64,000 bases of DNA from Bacteroidales bacterium. Its GTDB lineage: Bacteria > Bacteroidota > Bacteroidia > Bacteroidales > VadinHA17. The position numbers and the translations under genes were made by a program. The notes beneath the pieces were generated by a model. That model worked only from the letters and a program-made list of their open reading frames with translations. It was not told the origin of the DNA and did no database searches. Shown here piece by piece: positions 28,016-40,053 of this stretch (position 1 is the stretch's first letter; each line of letters starts with the position of its first letter). Location: assembly GCA_016715075.1 (NCBI GenBank), contig JADKBK010000001.1:1-64000 (forward strand). Reading direction: 5' to 3'.

Positions 28016-31000
28016 ATGGATAGGATATTTGCTCCAGATATCAGGACTATAGTTTTTAACTATTTAATAATCAGCTTGGTTAGTGTGCTGGTGCTGGCAA
28101 TTCTATGGCAGCAGAACAGAAAACGTTATGCCGGGATCGGATTCTGGATTGCCTGTTTTTTACTTCAGTTTGGCGCCATAATACTCATTCTTTTCCGAAT
28201 GAATATTCCTGACTGGTTGTCTCTCATTCTGTCTAGCATCATGATATTTGCCGGGATGCTCTTCAACCAGATGGGTCTCGAGCGTTTTATTGGCAAGGCC
28301 AGAAACCACATTTTTAGTTTGGTGATGATGGTCTTTTACATCCTGGCCCAGATCTGGTTCACCTGTTTTCATGACAGTCTTTCCGACCGGAAGCTTATCT
28401 TTTCCCTGATGTTTATGGCTTTTTCATTCCAGAGTCTTTGGCTTATTTTATACGGCACCAGGGGAGTGATGCGTAAACTTGTTACCCCATTGGCATGGAT
28501 TTTTGGAGCATTCTTTTTTGTCAGTTTCCTGAGGGTAATAAAATTCTTCTTAGATGATAATCCTGCTACCGACTTCTTTCAGACTGACATATCAGAAGCA
28601 TTTATATTTTTTCTCTACCAGCTCTTTTTCTTTCTTTTCCTGTTTGTCCTTGTATTGATATATAATAAAAGGGTACTTACAGATATTTCTCTGCAGGAGG
28701 AAAAATATCTCAAAGCATTCGAGTCATCTCCTTATGGGATCTTGTTTACAAGGCTGTCTGACGGAATGATAATCGAGGCTAATGTTGGTTTTATGACTTG
28801 CTTTGGCTATTCTGATTCTGACTTGTTTGAGAAAACCACACTTGATATAATGCTTTGGGAGAATTATGATGCGAGGAGTCATTTTGTCAGGGAGTTGATT
28901 GAAAAAAATGTTATAAAGGAACGGGAACTTAAATTCAGAGCAAAGTCAGGAGATATAAAAACAGCCCTTGTTTCTTCTGAATTGGTACTTCTCAACAATG
29001 AAAAATACATTCTGTTAAGCATAAATGATATCTCTCTTCGTAAGGAAGCCGAAAATCAGCTTACCGAAAAAATGGATGAGCTGCAGAGGCTGAACAGAAT
29101 AATGGCAGGCAGGGAGAACAGAATGATTGAAATGAAGAAGGAGATTAATGATATATGTCTTAAGTCAGATCTCCCGGCAAGGTATTCAGCACCGGAGAAT
29201 GCGATATTTAAGGATGTTCAAATCAGAGATACCGCAGCAGGAGGCGATAAAAAGATTATAGAGGATCTTTATGAGATGAGGAGTGCTGCCGTGAACCTGA
29301 TTGAGGATCTCTCAACTGAAATTGAGAGAAGAAAGCAGGCAGAGCTTTCAATAGCTCAGACTGAGAGATACTTCAGATCGCTTATCGAGAAATCCTCGGA
29401 AGGGGTGGTACTGGTTGATAAGAATGGGCAAATGACCTATGCGAGTCCCTCTGCTAAAATGTTGTTTGGATATCCACAGGATGAAAAAAATCTCCCTGAT
29501 CCGAATATTGGAACGCACCCCGAAGATCTGCCTCGTGTTCTTGAAACTATCGGTAAAATTATGCATGATCCGCAGCTGATTTTAACAATCGAGTATCGTT
29601 TCATGAATAATGACAAAACCTTTAAATGGATTGAGAGCACATTCACAAATTTATTAACTGAAGAAGGAATAGAATCGCTGGTAATAAATTTCAGGGATAT
29701 CACTGAACGGAAGAAGGCTGAATTGGCTCTTTTTCAGAGATTTGAGCTGCAGGATCAGTTGTCAAAGATTGCATTAACTGTTCCTGGTATGATTTTTTCC
29801 TTTAAGATGCGCCCCGATGGTTCCTTTTACATGCCATACTGTACCCCACTACTTGAAGATCTCTGGGGTTTACGTCCGGAAGAGTTGAAAGATGATTTCT
29901 CACCGGCTATTGAAATGATTAAGCTTGAAGACATGGCTCATACAGTCGAGAGTATTATTGAATCTGCCCGGACAATGAGTCCATGGAGAGATACTTTTCG
30001 TGTGAATCATCCGGAAAAGGGGGAGCTATGGATTGAAGGGAGTTCACTGCCAAGGCTTGAGCCTGACGGGAGCATTCTCTGGCATGGGTTTATCCAGGAT
30101 GTGACCAGCCGGAAACAGACTGAACTTATTCTTAAAGATAGCGAGCGAAGGTACAGGGAGCTTGTGGAAAACTCAAACAGCGCCATCATTCGTTGGAACA
30201 GTGATGGAAAGATTATGTTCTTTAATGAGTATGCCCAGAAGTTTTTCGGTTATACCAATGAAGAAATACTTGGCCAAAGTGTTGGTATGCTTATACCCGA
30301 AACGGAATCAACCGGCCGCGATCTGACCAGCATGTTGCATGATATCCTTTACAATCCTGAAAACTATATCAACCAGGTAAATGAGAATATTTGCAGGGAC
30401 GGCAGGCGGGTTTGGATAGCCTGGACCAACAAACCTATTCTGGATGAGAGCGGAAGAGTTTGTGAGATACTGGCAGTAGGGGTTGATATTACAGCTCTTA
30501 AAATGGCAGAGGAGGCATACAGGACCCTGCTTGAAGTATCCCTGGATGCAATTTTTATAGATCAAAGCGGGGTGGTGATTTATATTAACAAATCTGGTCT
30601 GAAGCTTTTTGGTACGGATAATATTGACAGTATTGTAGGTAAAAGTCCTTATGAGTTTTTTCATCCGGATCATCATGATGTTATACGGAGGAGGATTGAT
30701 CATATGCTTAAAAACAAGGTACCTGCGGGTCTTATTGAAGAGCGTATTGTGAAGATGGATGGCACACTTGTTGATGTTGAAGTTACTGCTACTCCTTTTG
30801 TATTTAGGGGGGCAACAATCGATTCAGGTAATCCTGCGCGATATCTCTGAAAGGAAAAGGGCAGAAGAGGCTATTAAACTTCTGAATGAAGATCTTGAAA
30901 AACGCGTTATCGACCGAACAGCCCAGCTTGAGAGCGCAATGAAGGAGCTTGAGGCCTTCAGCTATTCAGTATCCCATGATTTAAGGGCTCCTTTGAGGGC

Positions 31001-31610
31001 AATCCATGGTTATGCTAAATTATTGCAGGAAGACTATGGTAATACCTTCGATAGTGAGGGCAACAGAATATGTGGAGTAATAAGCTCAAGCGCTGTACAT
31101 ATGGAACAACTTATTGATGACCTTCTAGCATTTTCAAAAGCAGGCAGAGCTGAACTGACTAGATCAAAGATAGATATGAATTCATTGTTCAATACTCTCT
31201 TCAATGAAATTACAGATCAGGAAAAAAGAAAGCATATCAGGTTTATTGTCAGAAATATGCCAGCTGCCTATGGTGATGCACCAGCAATAAAGCAGGTTGT
31301 AACAAACCTTATTTCCAATGCTGTGAAGTATTCATCAAAGGTCGAAGCTCCTGTTATTGAAGCCGGTTTTGAGAAGATAAATAATGAGATTATATATTTT
31401 ATCAGAGATAATGGAGTAGGGTTCAAAATGGAGTATAGTAATAAACTGTTTGGCGTATTTCAGAGGCTTCATAGCTCGAAGGAATTTGAAGGCAATGGAG
31501 TAGGACTGGCAATAGTGCAACGGGTAATTAATAGACATGGCGGGCGTATATGGGCGGAAGGTTCACCTGGAAATGGGGCCACTGTCTATTTTTCACGTCC
31601 TTTTAAATAA
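28016..31610 (+). CDS. Membrane multi-PAS sensor histidine kinase, one frameshift
   Basis: Sensor kinase of about 1,197 residues. The N-terminus has about seven transmembrane helices (residues 10-225). Some five PAS domains follow, at roughly 235-345, 445-560, 575-695, 705-820 and 830-950, with a coiled coil near 345-385. The HisKA domain has phospho-acceptor His in SYSVSHDLRAPLRAIHGY, and the HATPase domain has N-box NLISNAVKYSS, DNGVGF and GNGVGLAI. The first frame ends at 30850 after VFRGATIDSG. Deleting one G from the G6 run at 30807-30812 restores FRGGQQSIQVILRDISERK and runs to 31610. No response regulator is adjacent. A second kinase follows 126 bp later. Confidence 0.88.
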
Positions 31611-31736
31611 TCTGTACCTTGGCTGATATCCTTTTATATTAAAATGCACATTGAGAACGAAATAAAAAATTATTATGTTATAAAAAATGAATAAAAAATG
31701 AATGAGATAAATCGTGTGCATTAATAATTATTTCAA

Positions 31737-33438
31737 GTGAAAAAAACTGTTCAATCTGGTAAAAGGAGTGTTCGTTCTAAAGCTGAGGAGGCTTTTCCAT
31801 GCAATAATGAAGCTTGGACCAAACTCAGCCATTTTGCTGTAGAATTGGCTATGTTATCGTCGGAAGATAATGTGGAAGAATTCATAATGAGGAAGATAAA
31901 GGAAATCTCAGGAGCCGAAGTGGCAATATTCAATGAATACAATTCTGAAAACAGGACAACAACTATCAGGCATATTGAAATGGAGCACAGGTTTTTTGAC
32001 GAAGTATCAAAACTTCTCGGCACACATATTTATGGTATTCATACTGAGGTAAATGATGAGATGTATCATGAGATGACGGCGGAGTTGGTGGGAATGAGAA
32101 GTTCCCTGTACGAGATGGCAATGGGTGCAATTTCACGGGGTGTAGCAGCATCGATTCAGACATTACTTAAACTGGACAGGTTCATAGGGTTGGCTTATGT
32201 GATTGAAGGACAGCTTTATGGCACATCTGTTCTGGCAATGAGGAAGAATCAGCCTTGACCTTCCAAAGGAGATACTTGAAAGCCTTGTTTCACTTGTTGC
32301 AGTATCCCTCCGGCGAAAAAAAGCGGAACAGGAGTTACGGGAAAGCGAAGAAAAGTATAAAACGCTGTTTAAAATTATCCCCGATATTATCTATATTATT
32401 GACAGGGAAAGCGGAAAGATAGAAGAAGTTAATGATCAGGCAATTAAACATTACGGGTATTCCCACTCTGAATTTATGGGGTTAAGGCATATAGATGTTT
32501 CATATGAACCGGAAAAGACAAGTGGAGCAGCTAAAAGTCTAAAAAAGCGCATTGACATACCAGTCAGATACCATAAAAGAAAAGACGGGTCTGTTTTTCC
32601 ATTGGAGATTACTGCAAGTCCTTTTGAAATAAAGGGAAGAGAGAAAATCATTGCGGTTGCCAGAGATATAACAGAACGCAAAATGGCAGAGGAAGCTCTA
32701 AAAGTTAGAAATATTGAATTGGCTAAGCTTAATGATGAGCTTGAGAAATTCACATATGCCAACCAGGAACTGAACCAGTTTGCATATACAGCGTCTCACC
32801 AGCTTCAGGAGCCTATACGGACAATATCAAATTATATACATGTGATTGAGGAAGACTATGCCAGCCTGCTTAATAAAGATGTTCTCAATCATTTCGGAAC
32901 AATTGAGGAGGCAGTAAAAAGAATGGCTCTGCTTATTAACTCACTGTTTGAGTATTCCCAATTAGGTCGTAACAAAAAACTCGCATATGTTGATTGTAAC
33001 CAATTAATTAAGAGTGTAATTAAGGATCTTGATTATATGATTGAATCCTCCGGCGCTACTATTGAGGTGGGAGAGATGCCTGAACTTTACCTTTATGAAA
33101 CTGAGATCCATCAGCTTTTTCAGAATCTCATTAGTAATGCGATTAAGTTCAGGAGTAAGGATAATAAGCCTAAGGTCCAGATCAGTTCTGAGAAACTGAA
33201 TGAGAAGTGGATGTTCTCAGTCAGTGACAACGGTATTGGAATAGACCCTTTTCATTTTAACCGTATTTTTAATATTTTTCAGCGATTGCACAGCAGTGAG
33301 GAAGAATATGAAGGCAAGGGTATCGGACTTGCATACTGTAAAAAAATTGTCCAGTTGCATTTTGGTGAGATATGGCTGGATTCAGTAGTAGGCAAAGGGA
33401 GTACATTTAAGTTCACCATACCGTTGATACCAAGATGA
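31737..33438 (+). CDS. GAF-PAS sensor histidine kinase, one frameshift
   Basis: Soluble hybrid-input kinase of about 566 residues starting at GTG 31737. A GAF-like domain (residues ~20-170) is followed after the break by ISLDLPKEILESLVSL, a coiled linker and a PAS domain (SEEKYKTLFKIIPDIIYIID). Then come HisKA with His in YTASHQLQEPIRTIS and HATPase with NLISNAIKFRS, DNGIGID and GKGIGLAYCK, ending TFKFTIP. The first frame stops at 32258. Dropping one base near 32246-32249 joins the two parts. The SHQLQEP kinase core resembles phytochrome-like bacterial kinases. It is probably co-transcribed with the preceding kinase. Confidence 0.85.
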
Positions 33439-33466
33439 TCAATATCCGGTACAGCTCAGGCTGCCG

Positions 33467-34642
33467 CTATTTCAAACTCTTCATTTTTGCTTTATAGATG
33501 GCATCAACGAGACCATCTTTCGGGGCATCACCTCCCAGTGACCAGAACATGATACCTCCAAGTCCGGTATTAATTGCATATTCAGTTTTATATCTTATTG
33601 AAACTGTATCTTCATAAGAGACAAAAATACTGTCAGCAGCATTGTAGAGGAAAGGGGCCTTTGCGACCGGATCCCAATGGCGGACAAATCCATTAGCATC
33701 CTCTCTTTTTTCACGGATAGTGGAATAATTGTTCCTTTCCTTCCACTGGCCTCTGTTCGACTGGTAAAGTCCGTTATTCTGAGGAGGAACGCCTATCCAG
33801 CCCTTGCCATAAAAAGCTCCGCCAATGACAATCTGACCAGGATTTACTCCCTTGTTAATGCAGTAAGAGATTATCTTCTCAGCAGAATATGGCTTTGTTG
33901 AGTCTCCCTCTTCGCGGATCTTTACAGCTGCTGTGGTCCCTTCCAGATCTTCCATTTTAACCCATCCAAGGTTGGTATGATGTGAAGTAAAGCTGTCATC
34001 TCCTCCGGCAAGGTCATACGACATAACATTCATATAGGTCACATATGGCATTACCTTGTCGAGTTCAACATGATTGAAGAACTCTTCCCATCCGGCGACC
34101 GCAAATGTCAGGACCTGATCTTTTCCAATCTTGTCCATTGATTCCCTGAGTTCCTTCATCAGCGATGTGAAGTTCTCCTTATCCTCCGGAATATAAGGAT
34201 TTCCGATGCCAACCATCCCCGGATATTCCCAGTCAATATCAAGGCCGTCCAGGTCATAATCCTTTATGAAACTGACAACACTCTCAACAAATTTTCTGCG
34301 TGTTTCAACTGTTCTTGACATTTCTGAAAATCCTCCTGAGCCTCCCCATCCGCCACAGGCAATCATCACCTTGAGGTTTGGATGGTTTTTCTTTTCAGCA
34401 ACAAGCTGTTTCAGCATCAGGCCGGTTGAGTCATCCGTAAATTTCATTTCATTATCAATCACCTCGGTAAATGAGAAAATGATGTGAGTCAGCTTGTCAA
34501 GCGGAAGGGCTTCAGGATGGAAATTGCCCCAGTGAGGGAAATAATAGGCCATTATTTTTACACCCTTGTCAGGGACGCTGTTTTTACAGGAATATAAAGA
34601 AACGGCAAAAATCAAAGAGGCCAGAAAGAGATACTTTTTCAT
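33467..34642 (-). CDS. GH18 glycoside hydrolase lipoprotein
   Basis: Chitinase-like lipoprotein, 391 residues, lipobox VSLYSC with lipidated Cys19. It has an intact GH18 motif DGLDIDWE at residues 132-139 (Glu139 acid/base), preceded by MIACGGWGGSGGFSE and followed by YMNVMSYDLAGG. GGIMFWSLGGD near the C-terminus completes the barrel. It lies 72 bp downstream of the frameshifted GH9 on the minus strand, so the two likely form one transcript acting on beta-glucan or chitin-like material. Confidence 0.9.
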   Translation of the reverse strand: MKKYLFLASLIFAVSLYSCKNSVPDKGVKIMAYYFPHWGNFHPEALPLDKLTHIIFSFTEVIDNEMKFTDDSTGLMLKQLVAEKKNHPNLKVMIACGGWGGSGGFSEMSRTVETRRKFVESVVSFIKDYDLDGLDIDWEYPGMVGIGNPYIPEDKENFTSLMKELRESMDKIGKDQVLTFAVAGWEEFFNHVELDKVMPYVTYMNVMSYDLAGGDDSFTSHHTNLGWVKMEDLEGTTAAVKIREEGDSTKPYSAEKIISYCINKGVNPGQIVIGGAFYGKGWIGVPPQNNGLYQSNRGQWKERNNYSTIREKREDANGFVRHWDPVAKAPFLYNAADSIFVSYEDTVSIRYKTEYAINTGLGGIMFWSLGGDAPKDGLVDAIYKAKMKSLK

Positions 34643-34714
34643 AGGATAAGGTTAAGTTTATAAATATTATAAAAGGGTTCAATTATCAGGTTAAAATATG
34701 ATTACCTGTATTGT

Positions 34715-37416
34715 TTAAAATGATGGTTTGATATATGATCCAAATATCTCCTTCCGGAGATCAGGATCATTGTCAACAGAGATTACGGCTACAAAAGGAC
34801 TTCTTCTATCAGAAACTTTAAGTTCAAACCGGATCTTTTCAGATCCTCCTTCGGGGAGGTTTATCTCTTTTCCGGATGTACTGGTTTCCGCATTAAATTC
34901 TTTGATTCCAATTATGTGTTTGCCGGTGCCGGTCACTATCAGAGTTACTGTGATTACGCCATTTTCTGATTGTACTGTTTCAGTATTTAATGTTATATTT
35001 TTTTTCAATTGACTCTCTGATTTTCTGTTTTGATTATCATCATTATAGACTGATATTGCGCCAAGGAAACGATTTACAGGTTCTACCCAGATCTCCTTGC
35101 TTGTGGCAGTATTAGTAGCGGCCCAGTGAGGCATATCACCTGACATGCAGTCCATTCCAACGGGTAATGAGCCAACCACATCTTTTAGGCAATAGGCAAA
35201 CTGAGGGGCAAAATCATAGCCAACACCATACATCAGGCTTTGCCCAAAAGGATTGGCTCCGAAGATCCATCTGAATTGTTTTCCCACCAGCTGCATTCCC
35301 TCTGTATCGTTTCTCAGTCTGGAAGCTTCAGCCAGAGCCCATGCGGATGACATATGAATATTTGTATTGCCATGGAAAAGGCCGTCGTGATAAATGGGGA
35401 ACGTCCGGAGCACATACTCTTTGTTTAAACGGGTCCCGTCATTGAACTGCCGTAGCATATCGCCGCGTACAGTATCATCCTTCACATCCAGAATCTCCGA
35501 TTCTTTCCACACTGAGTTGGGCAGAAGGTCGTAGGGTGCTGCGATAGTGTGCTGCCTCTTTTCAGGAAGAATTCGCTGTGCAGTACTGCGGCGCTATACC
35601 AGCTGATCCAGTTTTCTTCATCAGGAAAGGAGTTGCAAAGCATTGCCAGCGCAATAAGAGGAGCCTCCTCAAATGCTGCATGATAGTTATGTATTACTTT
35701 AAGCCGGTCAGTATTTTCATAGAAATAGCCTGTTATGGGAATACTGTCAATATATGACTGTTCCTGGCATTTTATAAGGAGGTTTCCAAAGCTGACAGCA
35801 TGGTTTTTATACTTTTCATCCCCCGTCATTGTTCCCAGAAGTATCGAAGAAGTAGCTCCCCATGATGCCTCGCGGTAGTCTGCCTGGTCCCAGGTTTGTC
35901 TTGAATCAAGTGCTGCCTGCCAGTCCTGTATAGCTGCAATGCGTGCCTGTCCTGCCAGGTCCGGATTTGTTTTTTCAAATATCATTGCCGCTTTGCATTG
36001 CACCGCTGCTGCCAGAAAGTTCTCCCATGGAACATTTTTTGCCGGGGAAACGACATCATCAATAGTTCCGGCTTTGTTATCTGTATAAATCCTCATGACA
36101 CTGAAACTCATATGATAACCGTCTCCAAACCGTGTTTTAAGAAGCCAGTCAAGACCCCATTCGATCTCTGAACGTAAACGGCCGGCAAGTTCCGATGCGT
36201 CCTTACTCTTCTCCAGATTTTCAAGGTTTGACATCATTGCAAAGACTGACATTGAAGTCCGCCATGAGCCCTGTGAAAGATCGCCGGCATCATGCCATCC
36301 TCCATTTATTATCTTCTTTACATCACCCCTGAAACCCTGCCAATCTTTATGGCATTCGGAGTGTATCCCCGGCACAGAATACCCGCAGCGTTCACAGAAG
36401 AAAAAGTTGATGGCCTTGAAAACAGGCTGAAGCCAGATATTTTCATCTATCGGAAATGGATCTGATGTAAGCTCTCCGCAACGTATTCTAAAATTCCCGG
36501 GTCTGCGGAAATCAGAAAAGTCCAGCTGATTGAATTTGCCATTACCGTTTTCAACAATCTGAACATCGCCTGTATAGACCGTCTTATTATTCTGGTCGAC
36601 CAACTGGAAAGTGGAACCGGCGCCGTCTCCTGCCATTGCGATCTTGATATCACCCGGAAGATAACCTGCATGACTGAAAGAAAATTTCCCTGGTGAAACG
36701 CTCCATCCTTCGAATTGGTCCGCATCAACACGCTGAAGTTCAAGCTGGTCGATGTTGTATGTCACGATTCCCTCGTCTTCAGGATTATGCCCGATAAGCA
36801 TCTGGTTGATTTTTATCTCTGTCACATTGCTGCGTTTCAGATGCGGTATTTCAAACATCACATGGTTCCATTCACCCGGTTTCAGGTCCTGTATGAAATG
36901 TGACTTTCCCGGATAGGTGGCATTGTATATTGTTCCCTGGTTTTCGATATTGAGGAAGAGGCAATATGTCATTATTGACGAAGGCTGAACATAGACCCAG
37001 AAGGAGATCCTGTTGAATGCCGACCAATCCTGAGGAGTATCAAACTGTTTCAAAACTGCAGATGTGCCTCCCTGAGTACCTCCGAATGATCCCCATTCGG
37101 TCCTGTTCTTTCTGTAATGTTCTTCATCCCGCAATGAGGTGCGGAATTGGAGAGACTGGGTTCCGTCTTTCGCCTGTTCTCTCGTATAGCTTAGTTCGCC
37201 TATACCTTTCACCTGCCATCCGCTGCCGCTCTCCATATTGTCCAGCAGTATCGATTCCTGAACAGGTTTTTTTCCCCACTTTGCCATCAGGCTGTTCTCT
37301 TCAGGAACAGGAAGCGGAAATGATCCGAATTGCAACAGGTCCTTTGACTCCTTATTATTGCACGAAAAGAGAGGGAAGATAATAACAGACAATAAGAGGA
37401 TTGAATATTTCTTCAT
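34715..37416 (-). CDS. GH9 endoglucanase-type lipoprotein with carbohydrate-binding N-terminus, one frameshift
   Basis: Lipoprotein (lipobox FPLFSC) of about 900 residues. Order: signal; a beta-sandwich region (LLDNMESGSGWQVKG to QLELQRVD) resembling a carbohydrate-binding module; a CelD_N-like Ig domain (SHAGYLPGDIKIA); the GH9 (alpha/alpha)6 domain with GGWHDAGD, whose two Asp residues include the catalytic base. The first frame ends in an unrelated tail after LKRGST at 35482. The continuation IAAPYDLLPNSVWKESEI is in another frame, so one base is gained or lost near 35545. The C-terminal part contains FGANPFGQSLMYGVG and EIWVEPVNRFLGAIS, where Glu may be the acid. It is transcribed divergently from a second GH9. 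Confidence 0.86.
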
Positions 37417-37638
37417 ATTCAGTGATTAAAGCAGGTGATGATTTACGAAAACATTATACGGACCAAAAATTACAAATTATTATTGGAATGTAACGATCCG
37501 GTTCCTCAATTCTAAGCTCTGTTTAAGTTAAAAATCATTAAAATTATTAGTACCTGTTCAGACACCGTTAAAATTAATTCATATATTTATTACACAATGA
37601 GGTGAATATTCCAGGATAATCATAAAACTAAATCAATC

Positions 37639-40053
37639 ATGAAAAGCAAATCGGTTCAAAGCTTTATTATTGCGGTCTTGCTGTTCCTTCCATCGGTTTT
37701 CAATACTGCTAGTGGCCAGGGAAAACTACTGATCAATGATCAGGGATATTTTGAGATGCCCGGGCTTGATGTAATTGTTTTTGATGATTATTATCCCATG
37801 GGGCACCAGAGCGGAATTACAATAGTTCAGAACGGGGTCCGGGTTGCTGCGAATGGGGATATCAGGCTTCAGGAAGGATTTGCGGAAAAGGGGCCTAAAA
37901 AGGTGGAAAGATCTGCCGGTATAATTCAGGTTCAGATGAATTATCCTGAGCCCGCCTTCCGCTATACAGTTCAGGTAAAAGCAGAAGGTCACAAAATACT
38001 GATAAGTGCAGATCTTTCACAGCCATTGCCAAAAGAATTGGCTGGTAAGGCCTGGTTCCAGATTGAGCTCTTTCCTGCAACGCTTTTTGGTAAGAGCTGG
38101 AATATGGACAATCAGACAGGCTTTTTTCCCACAGATTCTTACGGACCTGTAATCGGGGGTGATCTGGAACCTTATGCCGAAGGGAAAGTTCTTGCTGTTG
38201 CACCGGAAATTGAATCCCAGAGAATGACAATTAAATCGCTGAAAGGTAACCTGCAGCTTGTGGACGGCAGGATAGACCGTAAGGCAAGCTGGTTCATCGT
38301 AAGGACAGCCATCCCTGCAGATCAGACAAAAAGTGTTATAGAATGGGAGATTGAAGTGGTACCTGTAAAAGACTATATTTATGCTCCTGTAATACACATA
38401 AGCCAGATAGGTTATCTTCCTGAAGAGCCAAAAAAGGCTGTTATCGAACTGGATAAGCGGACAGGCAATTTTGGAGCGGCTGATATCCTGAAAATAAATC
38501 CGGACGGTACAAAAAACAAAGTGATGTCAGTCCCGGCTGTTCAGTGGGGAAGGTATCTGCGGTATAATTATGCCATATGTGATTTCACTACCCTGAAAGA
38601 TCCCGGGATTTATATTATACAGTACGGAGATGTAGTTTCCAATCTTTTCAGGATCAGCAGTGATATTTATGACAGATATGTCTGGCAGCCTACTCTGGAA
38701 TATTTCCTTCCTGTTCAGATGTGTCACATGCGGGTGGAACAGGGATCAAGGGTATGGCATGACTGGTGTCATCTGGACGATGCAGTCATGGCGCCGACCA
38801 ATCACCTTCATTTCGATGGGTACAGGCAGGGGCCGGAAACATATACTGAATTTAAGCATCCCCAGCATGTCCCAAATCTCGACAAGGGGGGATGGCATGA
38901 TGCAGGAGACTATGATCTTCGTATTGAATCGCAGGCAGTATCAACATGGAGGCTGGCAATGATGTACGAACTGTTCAATATCGATCTCGATGTCACAACA
39001 GTTGATCAGGTGAAGAAGATAACAACAATTCATAAGCCTGACGGAGTGCCGGATGCACTTGAGCAGGTAGAGCATGGCGTACTTACAATACTGGGAGGAT
39101 ATAAGGGTTTGGGCCGGTTTTACAGGGGTATGATCAGCCCGACACGTAAACAATATTCTCTCACCGGTGATGCAAGCTCTCAAACTGATAACCTGTTTTA
39201 TAGCCGCGATCTGCCTGAAGGCGGGAAAACAGCATATCAGTCATCAGTGATGGATGATAACTGGGTCTTTACGGAAGATGATGCAGGACATGAATTTATT
39301 GGTGTGGCTACACTTGCAGCAGCATCGCGAGTGCTAAAAAGCTGGCGTCCTGAAATGGCCGCCGAATGTATTAAAGCTGCTGAAGAACTCTATACTGTAT
39401 CAGCAAAAAAGGCAATGGTTGATGAGAGAATAGCTGCTGCCGCAGAATTGTTTACAACCACCGGAAATAAAAAATATCTTGACGCTATCACCTCACAGAA
39501 GGATTATATTATTTCCCATATGCCGGGTACAGCATGGGCGGTAGGAATGATCTATAAAAACATAACTGATACCAGGTTCAGGCAGGATATGGATAAAGCA
39601 GCAACCGATTATGCTGCCAGGATTGAAAAGGAAAATTCTGGTACCCCTTTTGGTGTACCTTATAAACCAGATGTATGGGGAGATGGATGGGATATACAGA
39701 GCATTGGAGTGAAGCATTACTTCCTGGTTATGGGTTTTCAGGGTATTTTCAAGCCCGACAGGATCTTCAATGCCCTTCAGTTTGTGCTGGGATGCCATCC
39801 GGGTATAAATACTGCCTCCTTTGCTTCAGGGGTAGGTGTTAAGTCACTTACAGCTGCATATGGCGTCAACAGGGCGGATCTCTCATATATTCCGGGTGGA
39901 GTTGCTTCCGGAACGGCAATAATAAGGCCCGATCTGCCGGAATTGAAAGATAACTGGAGTTTCCTGTGGCAACAAACAGAATATGTTATGGGAGGCGGCG
40001 AAACAGATTTTATGTTCCTTGTTCTCGCAACTAATCAGTTGCTGAAAAAATGA
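37639..40053 (+). CDS. GH9-family glycoside hydrolase
   Basis: Secreted GH9-like enzyme, 804 residues, signal peptide ending near ASG. The N-terminal ~245 residues form an uncharacterised beta-rich region, followed by the Ig-like CelD_N domain (HISQIGYLPEEPKKAVIE). The catalytic (alpha/alpha)6 domain has GGWHDAGDYDLR (catalytic Asp pair) and a C-terminal QQTEYVMGGGETDF with candidate acid Glu. FVLGCHPGINTAS corresponds to the conserved GxNP-like segment but is divergent, so activity may not be cellulase. It heads the plus-strand operon: the next gene's ATG overlaps its stop by 4 nt. Confidence 0.88.
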   Translation: MKSKSVQSFIIAVLLFLPSVFNTASGQGKLLINDQGYFEMPGLDVIVFDDYYPMGHQSGITIVQNGVRVAANGDIRLQEGFAEKGPKKVERSAGIIQVQMNYPEPAFRYTVQVKAEGHKILISADLSQPLPKELAGKAWFQIELFPATLFGKSWNMDNQTGFFPTDSYGPVIGGDLEPYAEGKVLAVAPEIESQRMTIKSLKGNLQLVDGRIDRKASWFIVRTAIPADQTKSVIEWEIEVVPVKDYIYAPVIHISQIGYLPEEPKKAVIELDKRTGNFGAADILKINPDGTKNKVMSVPAVQWGRYLRYNYAICDFTTLKDPGIYIIQYGDVVSNLFRISSDIYDRYVWQPTLEYFLPVQMCHMRVEQGSRVWHDWCHLDDAVMAPTNHLHFDGYRQGPETYTEFKHPQHVPNLDKGGWHDAGDYDLRIESQAVSTWRLAMMYELFNIDLDVTTVDQVKKITTIHKPDGVPDALEQVEHGVLTILGGYKGLGRFYRGMISPTRKQYSLTGDASSQTDNLFYSRDLPEGGKTAYQSSVMDDNWVFTEDDAGHEFIGVATLAAASRVLKSWRPEMAAECIKAAEELYTVSAKKAMVDERIAAAAELFTTTGNKKYLDAITSQKDYIISHMPGTAWAVGMIYKNITDTRFRQDMDKAATDYAARIEKENSGTPFGVPYKPDVWGDGWDIQSIGVKHYFLVMGFQGIFKPDRIFNALQFVLGCHPGINTASFASGVGVKSLTAAYGVNRADLSYIPGGVASGTAIIRPDLPELKDNWSFLWQQTEYVMGGGETDFMFLVLATNQLLKK

